From: Polaromonas glacialis
GTDB taxonomy: Bacteria; Pseudomonadota; Gammaproteobacteria; Burkholderiales; Burkholderiaceae_C
Assembly: GCF_000709345.1 (NCBI RefSeq)
Contig: NZ_KL448324.1
Location: 296,860 to 360,859 of the forward strand
Length of the DNA stretch: 64,000 nt
Direction of reading: 5' to 3'
Shown here: piece after piece, positions 8,029 through 17,404 of the stretch
Layout: each line of letters begins with the position of its first letter
Position numbering within the stretch: position 1 is the stretch's first letter
The notes under the pieces: generated by a model
What the model saw: the letters and a program-made list of their open reading frames with translations, nothing else
The model's database searches: none
Told to the model about the DNA's origin: nothing
Translations under genes and position numbers: made by a program

Positions 8029-9042
8029 TCAGGCACCCGCGCCGGCGGGCATGGTCGACGGCGCCACACTGCGCACGCGCTGCGCTTCATCACGGATGCG
8101 CCGGCTGAATTCCTGCGGTGTGCCGCCTTCGGTCGTGACACCCGCCTTCTGCAGCTTCTGCCACACCTGCGGCTCCTGAATCACCTCATTTAGCGCCTTG
8201 TTCAGACGCGCCACCATCGGTGCCGGCAGCTTGGCCGGGCCGAACAGTCCGTTCCAGAGCGTGATCTCGAAACCCTTGAGTGCGGCTGCTTCCGACAGGG
8301 CCGGAACCTGCGGGGCGACACGGGTGCGACCGGCGGACGTGACGGCCAGCGCAATCATCTTGCCCGACTCGATATGCGGCATGGCGGTCGGTGGCCCCAG
8401 GAAACCAAAGTCCACGTTGCCGCCCGCGATGTCTATCGTCATTTGCTGAGCGCCGCGGTAGGGCACATGGTCGATCTTGATGCCGGCCTTCTGGTTCAGC
8501 AGCTCGCCGGCCACATGCAGGGCCGAGCCAACGCCCGAGGAGGCAAAGCTCATGGTGTTCGGTTCGCGCCTGGCTTTGGCCAAGGCCTCCTCGAGGGTCT
8601 TCACGCCCGACTTGGGGCCGGCAACGAGCATCAAGGGCTGCACACCTATCAGTCCTATGTGCGAGAGGTCGGTTTCACCGTTGTACTTGACGGCGGGATT
8701 GAACATGCGCGCAATCGTCACCTCGCTGCTTGATCCCATGAGCAGGGTATAGCCGTCAGGCGCGGCATTCACGACCTTCTGGCCGGCAATCGTGCCGGCA
8801 GCGCCGCTGAGGTTCTCCACGATGATGGTGGCGCCCAGGCGCTTGCCCAGTGGCTCGGCAATGGTGCGCGCCACGATGTCGGCGCTGCCGCCTGCAGGAA
8901 ACCCCAGTACCAGGGTGATGGGTTTCTTGCCCGGCCATTCCTGCGCGTGGGACAGGACTGTCAGCGCCGGAGCTACCGTCATGGTCGCGAGAATGCAGGC
9001 GCGAATCAAAACATGACGCTTGGAGGAAAAAAAAGATGACAA
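8029..9042 (-). CDS. Bug-family (TctC-like) periplasmic binding protein, paralogue
   Basis: 337-residue Bug protein with signal peptide (cleavage likely near LSHAQ), WPGKKPITLVLGFPAGGSAD and the same DGYTL and VPYRG landmarks as its downstream neighbour. Similarity between the two runs end to end, so a tandem duplication is the simplest origin. The start seems to be TTG at 9042, behind a GAGAGG motif; no suitably placed ATG precedes the signal peptide. It sits 33 bases after the deaminase-like amidohydrolase. The ligand is unknown, but the context suggests the substrate or product of the amidohydrolases. Confidence 0.9.
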   Translation of the reverse strand: MSSFFSSKRHVLIRACILATMTVAPALTVLSHAQEWPGKKPITLVLGFPAGGSADIVARTIAEPLGKRLGATIIVENLSGAAGTIAGQKVVNAAPDGYTLLMGSSSEVTIARMFNPAVKYNGETDLSHIGLIGVQPLMLVAGPKSGVKTLEEALAKARREPNTMSFASSGVGSALHVAGELLNQKAGIKIDHVPYRGAQQMTIDIAGGNVDFGFLGPPTAMPHIESGKMIALAVTSAGRTRVAPQVPALSEAAALKGFEITLWNGLFGPAKLPAPMVARLNKALNEVIQEPQVWQKLQKAGVTTEGGTPQEFSRRIRDEAQRVRSVAPSTMPAGAGA

Positions 9043-9075
9043 GGGGGCCTCTCAGGTAAGCAGGGGTAATGGTGT

Positions 9076-10320
9076 TCAAGATGGGGAAGAAGCTATCGCG
9101 TTGAAGCAGGAAGGGAAACATTCACTCTCTGGCAACAAGGAGCGCCCATCACGGGCGACCACACGGCCGCGCTTGAGCACCAGCCGGCGCACCGGGTGGT
9201 AGGCGACGGCCTCGGCAGCGGTTTCGGCCTCGACCAGCACCAGGTCGGCGGCCGATCCGACCGTCAGGCCATAGTTCGCCACGCCCATCACCTGCGCGCC
9301 GCCATAAGTGGCCATGCGCAAAGCGATTTCAATGCCGGTATCGTCGCGGAATCCGCTGCGGTAGGCCAGCAGAAAGGCGCGCTCCAGCATGTCGCCGTTG
9401 TTGAGCGGGCTCCAGGTATCGCGAATGCCGTCCGAACCCGAGAACAGCCGCACGCCGCGCTCGTGCAGCAGACGTATCGGCGGGAAGGGTGTGGCGCCCG
9501 CGGGTGCGTGGGTCATGATCGCGATGTCATTCTCCAGCAGCAGCGCGATGAGGGACTCCAGACGCGCGGGCTCGACGCCGCCCAGGCAGAAGGCATGGCT
9601 GATGGCGACCTTGCCGGCCAGACCCAGGCTGCGCGTGCGTTCGGCAATCATCTCCATCGTCACCGCACCCAGGTCGCCGCGGTCATGCAGGTGGATGTCG
9701 ATGCCGCAACCGTGCTTGCCGGCAATGGCGAAGAGTCCGTCGAGCTGGCCTTTGGGGTCACGGTCTACGCCCACGGGGTCGAGTCCGCCTATCACTTCCG
9801 CACCATCGCGCGCGGCTTGCTCCAGCAGGTCCAAGGTGCCAGGCCGTATCATCACGCCGGTTTGCGGGAAGGCCACGATGTCAATGTCTATCCAGTCGCG
9901 GTGTTTTTCGCGCATCGCCTGGACGCCGTGCAGGTGCGCCAGGCCGACGTCGGGGCCGACATCGACATGAGTCCGCACATGGGTGGTGCCGCAGGCGATC
10001 AGGCGCCTGAGCAGTCGGGCGCTCTGAACTTCGGGCGACAGACCGAGACCCGCAAGTACCTGCCGCTCGTTGTTGATTTTTTCCATCAGGCTGGGGCCGG
10101 CCTGGTGCGGATGCCAGGGCGTACCCCAGAGCGTCTTGTCGATATGGGCGTGCGCGTCCACCAGGCCGGGAATGGCGAGACAGCCACGCGCGTCAATCAT
10201 TTCGTCGCCCGGCGCGGCCGGAAGATCGGAGCCGATCGCGGCGATGCGGCCATTGCGTACGGCAATGTCGGTGGTCTCGCCGCCCCAGGGGCGAGCGCCC
10301 CGTATGACTAGGTCTTGCAT
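9076..10320 (-). CDS. Cytosine-deaminase/AtzC-like amidohydrolase
   Basis: 414-residue metal-dependent amidohydrolase. The beta-strand-1 metal motif DAHAHIDK, the later metal histidine in HLHDRG, the SHAFCLG histidine and GSDGIRD with the catalytic aspartate are all visible. This set resembles cytosine deaminase (CodA) and N-isopropylammelide hydrolase (AtzC), which deaminate nitrogen rings. There is no signal peptide, so it is cytoplasmic. It lies 18 bases after a second amidohydrolase and just before the Bug pair. The likely role is hydrolytic deamination of an imported N-heterocycle; the substrate is not deducible. Confidence 0.88.
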   Translation of the reverse strand: MQDLVIRGARPWGGETTDIAVRNGRIAAIGSDLPAAPGDEMIDARGCLAIPGLVDAHAHIDKTLWGTPWHPHQAGPSLMEKINNERQVLAGLGLSPEVQSARLLRRLIACGTTHVRTHVDVGPDVGLAHLHGVQAMREKHRDWIDIDIVAFPQTGVMIRPGTLDLLEQAARDGAEVIGGLDPVGVDRDPKGQLDGLFAIAGKHGCGIDIHLHDRGDLGAVTMEMIAERTRSLGLAGKVAISHAFCLGGVEPARLESLIALLLENDIAIMTHAPAGATPFPPIRLLHERGVRLFSGSDGIRDTWSPLNNGDMLERAFLLAYRSGFRDDTGIEIALRMATYGGAQVMGVANYGLTVGSAADLVLVEAETAAEAVAYHPVRRLVLKRGRVVARDGRSLLPESECFPSCFNAIASSPS

Positions 10321-10338
10321 GCTTAATCCTTCACAATT

Positions 10339-11784
10339 TCAATAATGGCTGGCGCCCCACAAGCGGGCGGGCGACTCGGTCAGATGGCGCAGCCCGCTGC
10401 GGTCCAGCATGCGCTCGGCGGCAACATTCACCTCTTCCAGGATTTCGCCCTCGTTGACACTCAGCACCTGGCGGTCTTCCATCAGGATGCGGCCATTGAC
10501 GATGGTGGTGCTCACATCGGCCGCATTGGCAAAGCAGGTGATGCGGTAGACCGGCATGTTCAGCGGCATCAGGTGCGGCTTGAACAGGTCCACCAGGATG
10601 ATGTCGGCCTTCTTGCCGACTTCCAGCGAGCCAATCTCATGATCCATGGACAGCGCCCGCGCGGCATCAATCGTCACCATCTCCAGCACCTTGCCATGCG
10701 GCAGCACACCAGCGTCGCGGAAATGCCGGCGATGGTAGTGCATGCACTGGAACATGTGGCGGAACATGTCGTAGCCGCGATCCGGGGCCGAGCCGTCGGA
10801 GCCAATCGCCACGATCACGCCCGCATCGATCAGCTCGGGCACCGGGCAGCGGCCGCGAATCGACATGATGGCGCTGGGGTTGTGCACTATGCGGGTGTGG
10901 GTGTCCTGGGTCACCGCAATGTCTTCTTCGCTCAGGTCGATGCAGTGCGACATGAAGGAGGTCGGGCCCAGCAGGCCGAGCTCGCTGTGCGCCAGCGCCA
11001 GCGTGCCGGTGCGGTGGCCGTCCTGGGTGAAGGTCAGGCCGCGCTCCTTGGCCAGGCGGAAATAATCGCCGGCCTGACGGTGAAATTCCTCGCGCAGCAG
11101 GCCGTGATCGGGCTCGTGCATGGGCGCAAACACCGGCAGTGTCACGGCGATGTTCAGCCGGCCGTCGGCCCGTCCATGATTCTCATCGATGATCTTGTTG
11201 CAGACTTCCAGCATGGTGGCCGCATCAATATCGCGCGAGCTTGGCGGTTCGGTGGCCCAGTCCACGTAACGTGTGGGTGCCGAGGGACGTGAAGGCCCCA
11301 CCGCCACCACAGAACGCGTGCCGGAACGCGCCACCGCATCGCAATGCGCTTTGGCATATTTGGGATCGTCAACACGCATGATGGAGTCGCCGCCGCCAAA
11401 CAGCGACACGCCCGTCGTCACGCCGGCCTTGAGCCGCTCCAGCGAGGTCATGGCCGATTCGGCGCGCCAGAACTGCTCATCCGATGCCGAGGTGTAAATC
11501 ACGGCGCAGGCGGCCATCCACGCGTTCGGATCACCCGCGCCCATGGTGCGGAGCATGCCGTGCCCGGCGTGGGCATGGCTGTCAATCAAGCCCGGCAACA
11601 CCGCCTTGCGGTAGGCGTTGATGGTCTTGGCGGCCGTAAAACGCGCGCGCAACTCGGCGGTGGTGCCGACGGCCACAATGCGGTCAGCCTTGACCGCCAC
11701 GGCGCCGTCTTCAATGACGCGGCGCTCGGCGTCCATGCTGATGACGGTGCCGTGCTCTATCAAAAGATCTATGTGTTCAATCAT
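10339..11784 (-). CDS. Amidohydrolase, guanine/SAH-deaminase-chlorohydrolase group
   Basis: 481-residue amidohydrolase (start ATG 11784, MIEHIDLLIEHG; the frame is open further upstream but overlaps the ABC ATPase gene). It has the DSHAHAGHG metal motif, the MSHCIDL histidine region, HNPSA, and the GSDGSAP aspartate motif, followed by the KKADIILVD tail of the composite domain. This pattern fits the TrzA/AtzA/SsnA group of aminohydrolases. Nine bases separate it from the upstream ABC gene and 18 from the downstream amidohydrolase, so both enzymes are coupled to the ABC importer. The substrate is unknown. Confidence 0.87.
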   Translation of the reverse strand: MIEHIDLLIEHGTVISMDAERRVIEDGAVAVKADRIVAVGTTAELRARFTAAKTINAYRKAVLPGLIDSHAHAGHGMLRTMGAGDPNAWMAACAVIYTSASDEQFWRAESAMTSLERLKAGVTTGVSLFGGGDSIMRVDDPKYAKAHCDAVARSGTRSVVAVGPSRPSAPTRYVDWATEPPSSRDIDAATMLEVCNKIIDENHGRADGRLNIAVTLPVFAPMHEPDHGLLREEFHRQAGDYFRLAKERGLTFTQDGHRTGTLALAHSELGLLGPTSFMSHCIDLSEEDIAVTQDTHTRIVHNPSAIMSIRGRCPVPELIDAGVIVAIGSDGSAPDRGYDMFRHMFQCMHYHRRHFRDAGVLPHGKVLEMVTIDAARALSMDHEIGSLEVGKKADIILVDLFKPHLMPLNMPVYRITCFANAADVSTTIVNGRILMEDRQVLSVNEGEILEEVNVAAERMLDRSGLRHLTESPARLWGASHY

Positions 11785-11792
11785 GGGGTCAT

Positions 11793-12776
11793 TCAGGCAA
11801 GTGAAAAGGAAGAGGCGGCATGGGCAGCGCCAGGCATGAAGCGCACCGGCTGGCTGCCACTGCCCACGGCATGGCAGGCAGCGGAGGCGCCGTTGGCCAC
11901 CGGCAGCAAGGCCGGGGCTTCCTTGCGGCAGATGTCCATGGCGATGGGGCAACGCGGGTGAAAGGTGCAGCCGGGCGGCGGCGCCAGCGGGCTGGGCAGC
12001 TCGCCCGTGGGCAGGCTGACGGCGCGGCGGCCCTGGCCGATGCGCGGAATGGCCTCCAGCAGCAGCTGGGTGTAGGGGTGGCGCGGCGCGGCAAACAACT
12101 CGGCCGTGGGCGCGACCTCCACCAGGCGTCCGAGGTACATCACGCCTATCATGGAAGAAACAAAGCGCACCACCGCCAGGTTATGGCTGATGAAGAGGCT
12201 GGTCAGACCCTCCTCTTTTTCCAGGCGCTTGAGCAGGTTCAGGATTTGTGCCTGTACCGACACATCCAGCGCCGAGGTGGGCTCGTCGCAGACCAGAAAA
12301 CTCGGCTCACCGGCCAGTGCGCGCGCAATGGAAACACGCTGGCGCTGGCCGCCAGAAAATTCGTGCGGAAACTTGGCAGTATCGGCCGCCGACAGGCCCA
12401 CGCGGACCAGCAAGTCTTCGACGCGCTGCCTCACGTCGGCGAACGGGCGCAGCTTTTGGAAGGTGATCGATTCGGCAATCGCTTCGCCAACACGCCAGCG
12501 TGGATTGAGTGAGGCATACGGGTCCTGAAAAATCATCTGGGTACGGTGAACGCGGCCGTCTGACGGTGCGCCGAACACCATAGCGCCCGCACTCGGCAGG
12601 TCCAGCCCGGCCACCACACGGGCCAGCGTGGTTTTACCGCAACCGGACTCACCCACCAGGCTGAAGGTCGTGCCGACGGGAATGTCAAAGCTGACGTTGT
12701 CGACGGCACGCACCCTGCGTCCCTGGGCCTTGAACTCACGCGACAGATTTTTAACACTGAGGTAAGGCGTGCTCAT
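11793..12776 (-). CDS. Peptide-type ABC importer ATPase (OppF/DppF-like)
   Basis: 327-residue ATPase. Walker A GESGCGKT, signature SGGQRQR, Walker B FLVCDEPTSALD and a C-terminal oligopeptide-importer domain with the paired cysteines of CTFHPRCP are visible. I start it at ATG 12776 (MSTPYLSVKNL), which overlaps the upstream ATPase stop as ATGA. Together with the next four genes it forms a complete five-component importer. The peptide family also moves nickel, opines and other small amides, so the cargo here need not be a peptide. Confidence 0.93.
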   Translation of the reverse strand: MSTPYLSVKNLSREFKAQGRRVRAVDNVSFDIPVGTTFSLVGESGCGKTTLARVVAGLDLPSAGAMVFGAPSDGRVHRTQMIFQDPYASLNPRWRVGEAIAESITFQKLRPFADVRQRVEDLLVRVGLSAADTAKFPHEFSGGQRQRVSIARALAGEPSFLVCDEPTSALDVSVQAQILNLLKRLEKEEGLTSLFISHNLAVVRFVSSMIGVMYLGRLVEVAPTAELFAAPRHPYTQLLLEAIPRIGQGRRAVSLPTGELPSPLAPPPGCTFHPRCPIAMDICRKEAPALLPVANGASAACHAVGSGSQPVRFMPGAAHAASSFSLA

Positions 12777-13789
12777 GCGGCAACTCCCGTCATGGCGAGG
12801 CTTTGCTGAGGATGCCAGCAGGCCACCAGCACCTGATCCAGCTGGTGCGGCTGCGGCCGATGTGCCACGCACTGCGCACTGGCATGCTTGCAACGCGGGT
12901 GAAATGCGCAGCCTGTAGGCCGCGACGCGAGCCGCGGCATGGCGCCGTCAATCTGCTGCAGCCACCGGACATCCTGGTCAACCGGCGGGATCGAGCCCAT
13001 CAAGCCCCGTGTATAGGGGTGACGCGGCCGGTTCACGATCTGGGCCACCGGGCCGGTCTCGGCAATATGGCCGGCGTACATGACGGCGACCCGGTCGGCA
13101 TTTTCGGAAATCACACCCATGTCATGGGTGACCAGCAATACGGCGGTGCCGCGTTCGCGGCATTGCGAGCGCAGCAATTCCAGCACCTGCGCTTGCACCG
13201 ACACATCAAGCGCCGTCGTGGGTTCGTCGGCAATCACCAGGTCGGGCTCGGCGCACAGCGCCAGTGCGATCACGATGCGCTGGCGCATGCCACCGGAAAA
13301 CTGGTGCGGATAGGCATCCACCCGTTCGGCCGGCGAAGGAATGCCGACTTGCCGCAGCCACTCGATGGCGCGCGCGCGCGCTTCGGCACCTGTCATGGGC
13401 AGGTGGGTGCGCATGGTCTCGGTCAGCTGGGCGCCGACCGTGAGCAAGGGGTTCAGGCTGAGCAGCGGGTCCTGAAATATGGCGCCTATGCGCCGGCCGC
13501 GCAGCTTGCGCATCTGCGCTGCCGGAAGCCGGTGTAGGGGCTGGCCGTCGAAGATGATTTCACCGGCGGCAATATGCGCGGGCGCGTCCAGCAGGCCCAG
13601 CACAGCCATGCCGGTCAGTGATTTGCCGGCGCCCGATTCGCCCACGAAGCCGAGGATCTCTCCGCGGGCGATGTCGAAACTCACGTCATCGAGCGCGGTC
13701 AGGACGCCGTGTCGCGTCGGAATCTGCACGCGCAGGCCGCGCACGGAAAGCAGGGGACCGGCCCCGGGCGATGTATTGGAATTGGTCAT
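12773..13789 (-). CDS. Peptide-type ABC importer ATPase (OppD/DppD-like)
   Basis: 338-residue ATPase with Walker A GESGAGKS, signature SGGMRQR and Walker B LVIADEPTTALD, plus the C-terminal oligo_HPY domain (GCAFHPRCKHA). It pairs with the OppF-like subunit as the cytoplasmic motor. Its stop overlaps the next start by four bases, and only two bases separate it from the upstream permease, indicating translational coupling across the operon. Confidence 0.93.
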   Translation of the reverse strand: MTNSNTSPGAGPLLSVRGLRVQIPTRHGVLTALDDVSFDIARGEILGFVGESGAGKSLTGMAVLGLLDAPAHIAAGEIIFDGQPLHRLPAAQMRKLRGRRIGAIFQDPLLSLNPLLTVGAQLTETMRTHLPMTGAEARARAIEWLRQVGIPSPAERVDAYPHQFSGGMRQRIVIALALCAEPDLVIADEPTTALDVSVQAQVLELLRSQCRERGTAVLLVTHDMGVISENADRVAVMYAGHIAETGPVAQIVNRPRHPYTRGLMGSIPPVDQDVRWLQQIDGAMPRLASRPTGCAFHPRCKHASAQCVAHRPQPHQLDQVLVACWHPQQSLAMTGVAA

Positions 13790-13791
13790 GG

Positions 13792-14715
13792 TTATTTCAA
13801 TCGTGGATTGAGCGCATCGCGCAGCCAGTCACCAAACAGGTTGACACTGAGCACCAGGCCGATCAGCAGCAGGCCCGGCAGCACGGTGATCCACCATTCG
13901 CCGGAAAACAGCACCTCGTTGCCCAGCCGTATCAGCGTGCCCAGTGAAGGCGAGGTCGCCGGAACGCCCAGGCCCAGAAAGCTCAGCGTGGCCTCGGTCA
14001 ACACCGCCAGGCCGATGGACAAAGTGGCAATCACCAGCACCGGGCTCAAAATGTTGGGCAGCACATGGCGAAACAGGATGCGCGCCCGGCCCATGCCGAT
14101 CAGTCGCACCGCATTGACATAGTCCTTGTCCTTTTCGATCATGGTCACGCCTCGCACCGTCCGGGCGTATTGCACCCAGTTGGCCAGCGCAATCGCCATG
14201 ACCACGATCGCCAGCGAGAGCTGTTCGTGCAGGGCCCGCGGCAGCACTGTGCGCGACAGCCCGTCGATCAGCAAGGCCACCAAAATGGCCGGAAAACTCA
14301 GTTGCACATCGGCCGCCCGCATGATGAGGTTGTCAATGCGTCCGCCCACATACCCGGCAACCAGCCCCAGGGTCACGCCTACCACCAGCGACAGCAGGGT
14401 GGACATCACGCCTACCAGTAGCGACACCCGCAGTCCGTAAAGCATCACCGAAACCATGTCGCGGCCTTGGCCGTCGGTACCCAACAGGTATTTCAGCTGG
14501 CCGCCTTCAGTCCATGCCGGCGGCAGGCGCGCATCAAGCAGGTCGAGCGCTGCAATATCGAACGGATTTTGCGGCGCCAGCCAGGGCGCCAACAGCGCCA
14601 TGCTCAGGTACAGCAGCAGAACCAGCGCAGAAATCCAGGCCTCGGGCGAGCGGCCCAGGCTCCACACCAGATCGGTTTCGCGCCACCGGCGCAGGGTCAG
14701 CATCATGTTGCTCAT
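13792..14715 (-). CDS. Peptide-type ABC importer permease (OppC/DppC-like)
   Basis: 307-residue inner-membrane permease (start ATG 14715, MSNMMLTLRR; the longer open frame overlaps the upstream gene). It has an N-terminal segment with a first membrane helix, the large periplasmic loop ending in GTDGQGRDMVS, then five further helices. The EAA-type coupling region reads EATLSFLGLG with the preceding ARILFRHVLPN. It is the C partner of the adjacent B permease. Confidence 0.92.
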   Translation of the reverse strand: MSNMMLTLRRWRETDLVWSLGRSPEAWISALVLLLYLSMALLAPWLAPQNPFDIAALDLLDARLPPAWTEGGQLKYLLGTDGQGRDMVSVMLYGLRVSLLVGVMSTLLSLVVGVTLGLVAGYVGGRIDNLIMRAADVQLSFPAILVALLIDGLSRTVLPRALHEQLSLAIVVMAIALANWVQYARTVRGVTMIEKDKDYVNAVRLIGMGRARILFRHVLPNILSPVLVIATLSIGLAVLTEATLSFLGLGVPATSPSLGTLIRLGNEVLFSGEWWITVLPGLLLIGLVLSVNLFGDWLRDALNPRLK

Positions 14716-14725
14716 CGCCGGCTCC

Positions 14726-15694
14726 TTAGCGTTGCGCGCGCAGGCGCGGGTCAACGGCAAAATACAAAAGATCAACCGCCATGTTGATCAGCACAAACAG
14801 CAGGGCGATCAGCAAGAGGTAGGCGGCAATGACCGGCACATCGCCGAAATTGATGGCCTGGATGATGAGCAGGCCCAGGCCGGGCCACTGGAACACGGTT
14901 TCGGTGATGATGGAAAACGCGATCATGGAGCCCAGCTGAAGCCCGGCCACGGTGATGATGGGAATCAGCGTGTTTTTCAGTGCATGTCGGTAGTTGATGG
15001 AGCGCTCACGCAAGCCGCGTGCCCGCGCAAACTTGATGTATTCGCTGCGCAGCACTTCCATCATCTGGGTCCGCGTCAGGCGCATGAAGAGCGTCAGTTG
15101 GAACAGCGCCAGCGTGATGGCCGGCATCACCAGGGACTTCCAGCCGCTGGCCGTCAGAAAACCTGTGCTCCAGACGCCCAGCAGCACGGTGTCGCCCCGT
15201 CCGAACGAAGGCAGCCAGTTCAGGTAGATCGAAAAGACCAGGATCAGGATGATGCCGGTCACGAACGAGGGCACGGAAATTCCGATCAGCGAGACGACTT
15301 GCAAGCCGCGCGTCAACAGCGAGCGCGGCTTGAGCCCGGCATACACCCCCATCGGAATACCCACCCCTAGCGCCAGCACGGCCGCCACCAGGCTGAGCTC
15401 CAGCGTGGCGGGCAGGCGGCTGGCAATCACGCGCGACACCGGTTCGATGTTGCGGTAGGACACGCCAAACTCACCCTGCACCGCACGCCCGACAAACTTC
15501 AGGTACTGCAGGGGCAAGGGCTGGTCGAGTCCCAGCGAACGGCGCATGGCATCGCGCTCATCCACCGTGGCGGTTTCCCCGACCAGATTGCTGACCGGGT
15601 CGCCGATGAAGTTGAACAGGGAAAACGAGAGGATGGACACCAGCACCATCACGATGGCGCCATTGGCCAGGCGGCCCAGAAGAAAACGCATCAT
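14726..15694 (-). CDS. Peptide-type ABC importer permease (OppB/DppB-like)
   Basis: 322-residue permease starting MMRFLLGRLANG behind a GGGAGAA ribosome site. It has a single N-terminal helix, a periplasmic loop, then five helices. The coupling motif is the ARARGLRERSINYRHALKN region. The gene lies between the binding-protein gene and the C permease, in the canonical A-B-C-D-F order. Confidence 0.92.
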   Translation of the reverse strand: MMRFLLGRLANGAIVMVLVSILSFSLFNFIGDPVSNLVGETATVDERDAMRRSLGLDQPLPLQYLKFVGRAVQGEFGVSYRNIEPVSRVIASRLPATLELSLVAAVLALGVGIPMGVYAGLKPRSLLTRGLQVVSLIGISVPSFVTGIILILVFSIYLNWLPSFGRGDTVLLGVWSTGFLTASGWKSLVMPAITLALFQLTLFMRLTRTQMMEVLRSEYIKFARARGLRERSINYRHALKNTLIPIITVAGLQLGSMIAFSIITETVFQWPGLGLLIIQAINFGDVPVIAAYLLLIALLFVLINMAVDLLYFAVDPRLRAQR

Positions 15695-15755
15695 AGATTG
15701 TTCTCCCGTGAAGGGGTGCCGCGCGGCACGATGGGTCGAACGGCACCTGCCTGCA

Positions 15756-17351
15756 TCACTTGCCGTTCACATTCACCAGCCACAGACGCATCTGGTTGTC
15801 CGGTGCCTGTGCCAGCGTAATGCCCTTGCGGGCCGCCCAGGTCACGGGCTGCTGATGCAGCGGAACATGGGACACATCGTCGCGCTCGATGGCCACGGCC
15901 TCTTCCACCAGCCGGGCGCGTTTGGCGGGATCGATCTCGCTGGCGATCTGCGGCAAATATGCGTCGAACTTGGGGTTGGAATATTTGCCCGCATTGAGCG
16001 AGCCTTCCTTGCCGGTGCGGGTGGCCACCACGTCCTTGAGCAGGCCGTAGACGTCGGCCATCGGCAGGCCGGCATGGCCCACCATGTAGAGCGAGACATC
16101 GGCGGCATTCAGGCGCACGCTCCACTTGGACGTTGGCTCGATCATCAGGTTGGTCTTGATGCCGACCTTGGCCAGCATCGACGACATGGCCAGGCACAGC
16201 GCCTCGTCATAGACGTAGCGGTCGTTCGGGCATTGCAGGCCCACGGTAAACCCATTGGGATAGCCGGCTTCCTTGAGCAGCGCCCGGGACGCGTCGGGGC
16301 TGAAAGGCAGCAGCCGCTTGTTCAACGCAACCGGCGAACCGTTGAGGTAGGGCGACAGCAGGTTGCCGGCCGGCCACGAGGCGCCGCGCATCACCGAGCG
16401 CTTGAGCGCCTCCACATCAATCGCCTGATACACCGCCTTGCGCACGCGAAGGTCCTTAAACGGATTTTTGCCCTTGACATCGCTGTACAGCAACTCGTCG
16501 CGGCTTTGGTCCATGCCCATGAAGATCGTGCGCAGCTCCGGCCCTTGCACCACGTCCAGGGCCGGGTTGGACTTCAGGCGCGGCACATCCTGCAGCGGCA
16601 CGCTGATGGACGCATCAATGCCGCCGCTGATCAGCGACGAGGTGCGGGTAGCATCTGACTTGATCGGCGTGAACAGCACCTCGGTCAGGTTGTGTTTCGG
16701 CTTGTCCCACCAGCCCGGATAGGCGCTAAGTGCGGTGCGGGTATCGACCTCGCGGGACACCAGCTTGAACGGGCCAGTGCCATTGGCATTGCGGTTGGCA
16801 AAGTTTTCCTTCTGCCGGCCCAGGTCGCTGGCTTCCACCGCACGGTTCTGCTCGGCCCAGCCCTTGTCCATGATGAGCAGCTGCACCATTTCGTTGTTCA
16901 GCGTGGGCAGCGGTGCATTGGTTTCCACATCGACGGTGTAAGCATCGACCTTGCGCACGTCCTTGAGGTCGCTCAGGTTGCCCTTGACCAGGGAGCCAGG
17001 CGTGTTCACGCGCTGCCATGAAAACACCACGTCGTCCGCGTCAAAACTCTCGCCGTTGTGAAACTTCACGCCTTGGCGCAAGGTATACCGCCAGACCGTC
17101 GGGCTGACCAATTTCCAGGACGTGGCGAGCGACGGCTCGATCTGCAGCTTGTCATTGAAGCGGACCAGCGACTCATAGATGTTGCTGACAAAAGCGTTGG
17201 AAAAGGAATGGTTGGTCGAATGTGGGTCCATGGACAGCGCATCCGTTCCCGAAGACCAGGTGAAGGTGGCGGCGCTGGCGCAGGACATGGCCGACAGGGC
17301 GGCGCAGGTGGCCAGGCCAATGGCCGCGCGCCTGAATGTTGAGAGCTTCAT
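15756..17351 (-). CDS. Peptide-type ABC importer binding protein (DppA-like)
   Basis: 531-residue family-5 extracellular solute-binding protein. The signal peptide starts MKLSTFRRAAIG and is likely cleaved near CASAA. The mature start WSSGTDALSMDPHST and the RQGVKFHNGE block are typical of SBP_bac_5. I prefer ATG 17351 because AAGGA lies at good spacing before it; an ATG 15 bases upstream would add five residues. It delivers cargo to the permease pair encoded just downstream. Given the amidohydrolases and racemase in the same unit, a hydantoin- or ureide-like ligand is plausible but unproven. Confidence 0.92.
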   Translation of the reverse strand: MKLSTFRRAAIGLATCAALSAMSCASAATFTWSSGTDALSMDPHSTNHSFSNAFVSNIYESLVRFNDKLQIEPSLATSWKLVSPTVWRYTLRQGVKFHNGESFDADDVVFSWQRVNTPGSLVKGNLSDLKDVRKVDAYTVDVETNAPLPTLNNEMVQLLIMDKGWAEQNRAVEASDLGRQKENFANRNANGTGPFKLVSREVDTRTALSAYPGWWDKPKHNLTEVLFTPIKSDATRTSSLISGGIDASISVPLQDVPRLKSNPALDVVQGPELRTIFMGMDQSRDELLYSDVKGKNPFKDLRVRKAVYQAIDVEALKRSVMRGASWPAGNLLSPYLNGSPVALNKRLLPFSPDASRALLKEAGYPNGFTVGLQCPNDRYVYDEALCLAMSSMLAKVGIKTNLMIEPTSKWSVRLNAADVSLYMVGHAGLPMADVYGLLKDVVATRTGKEGSLNAGKYSNPKFDAYLPQIASEIDPAKRARLVEEAVAIERDDVSHVPLHQQPVTWAARKGITLAQAPDNQMRLWLVNVNGK

Positions 17352-17404
17352 TGAGGAGTCCTTCATGGTTGGAAAGGTAAACAGGGGTGTGAAGATAAAG
17401 ATCT

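Noticed and set aside
9196..11292. Plus-strand open frames opposite the two amidohydrolase genes
   Set aside because: Antisense shadows without recognisable motifs or suitable ribosome sites.
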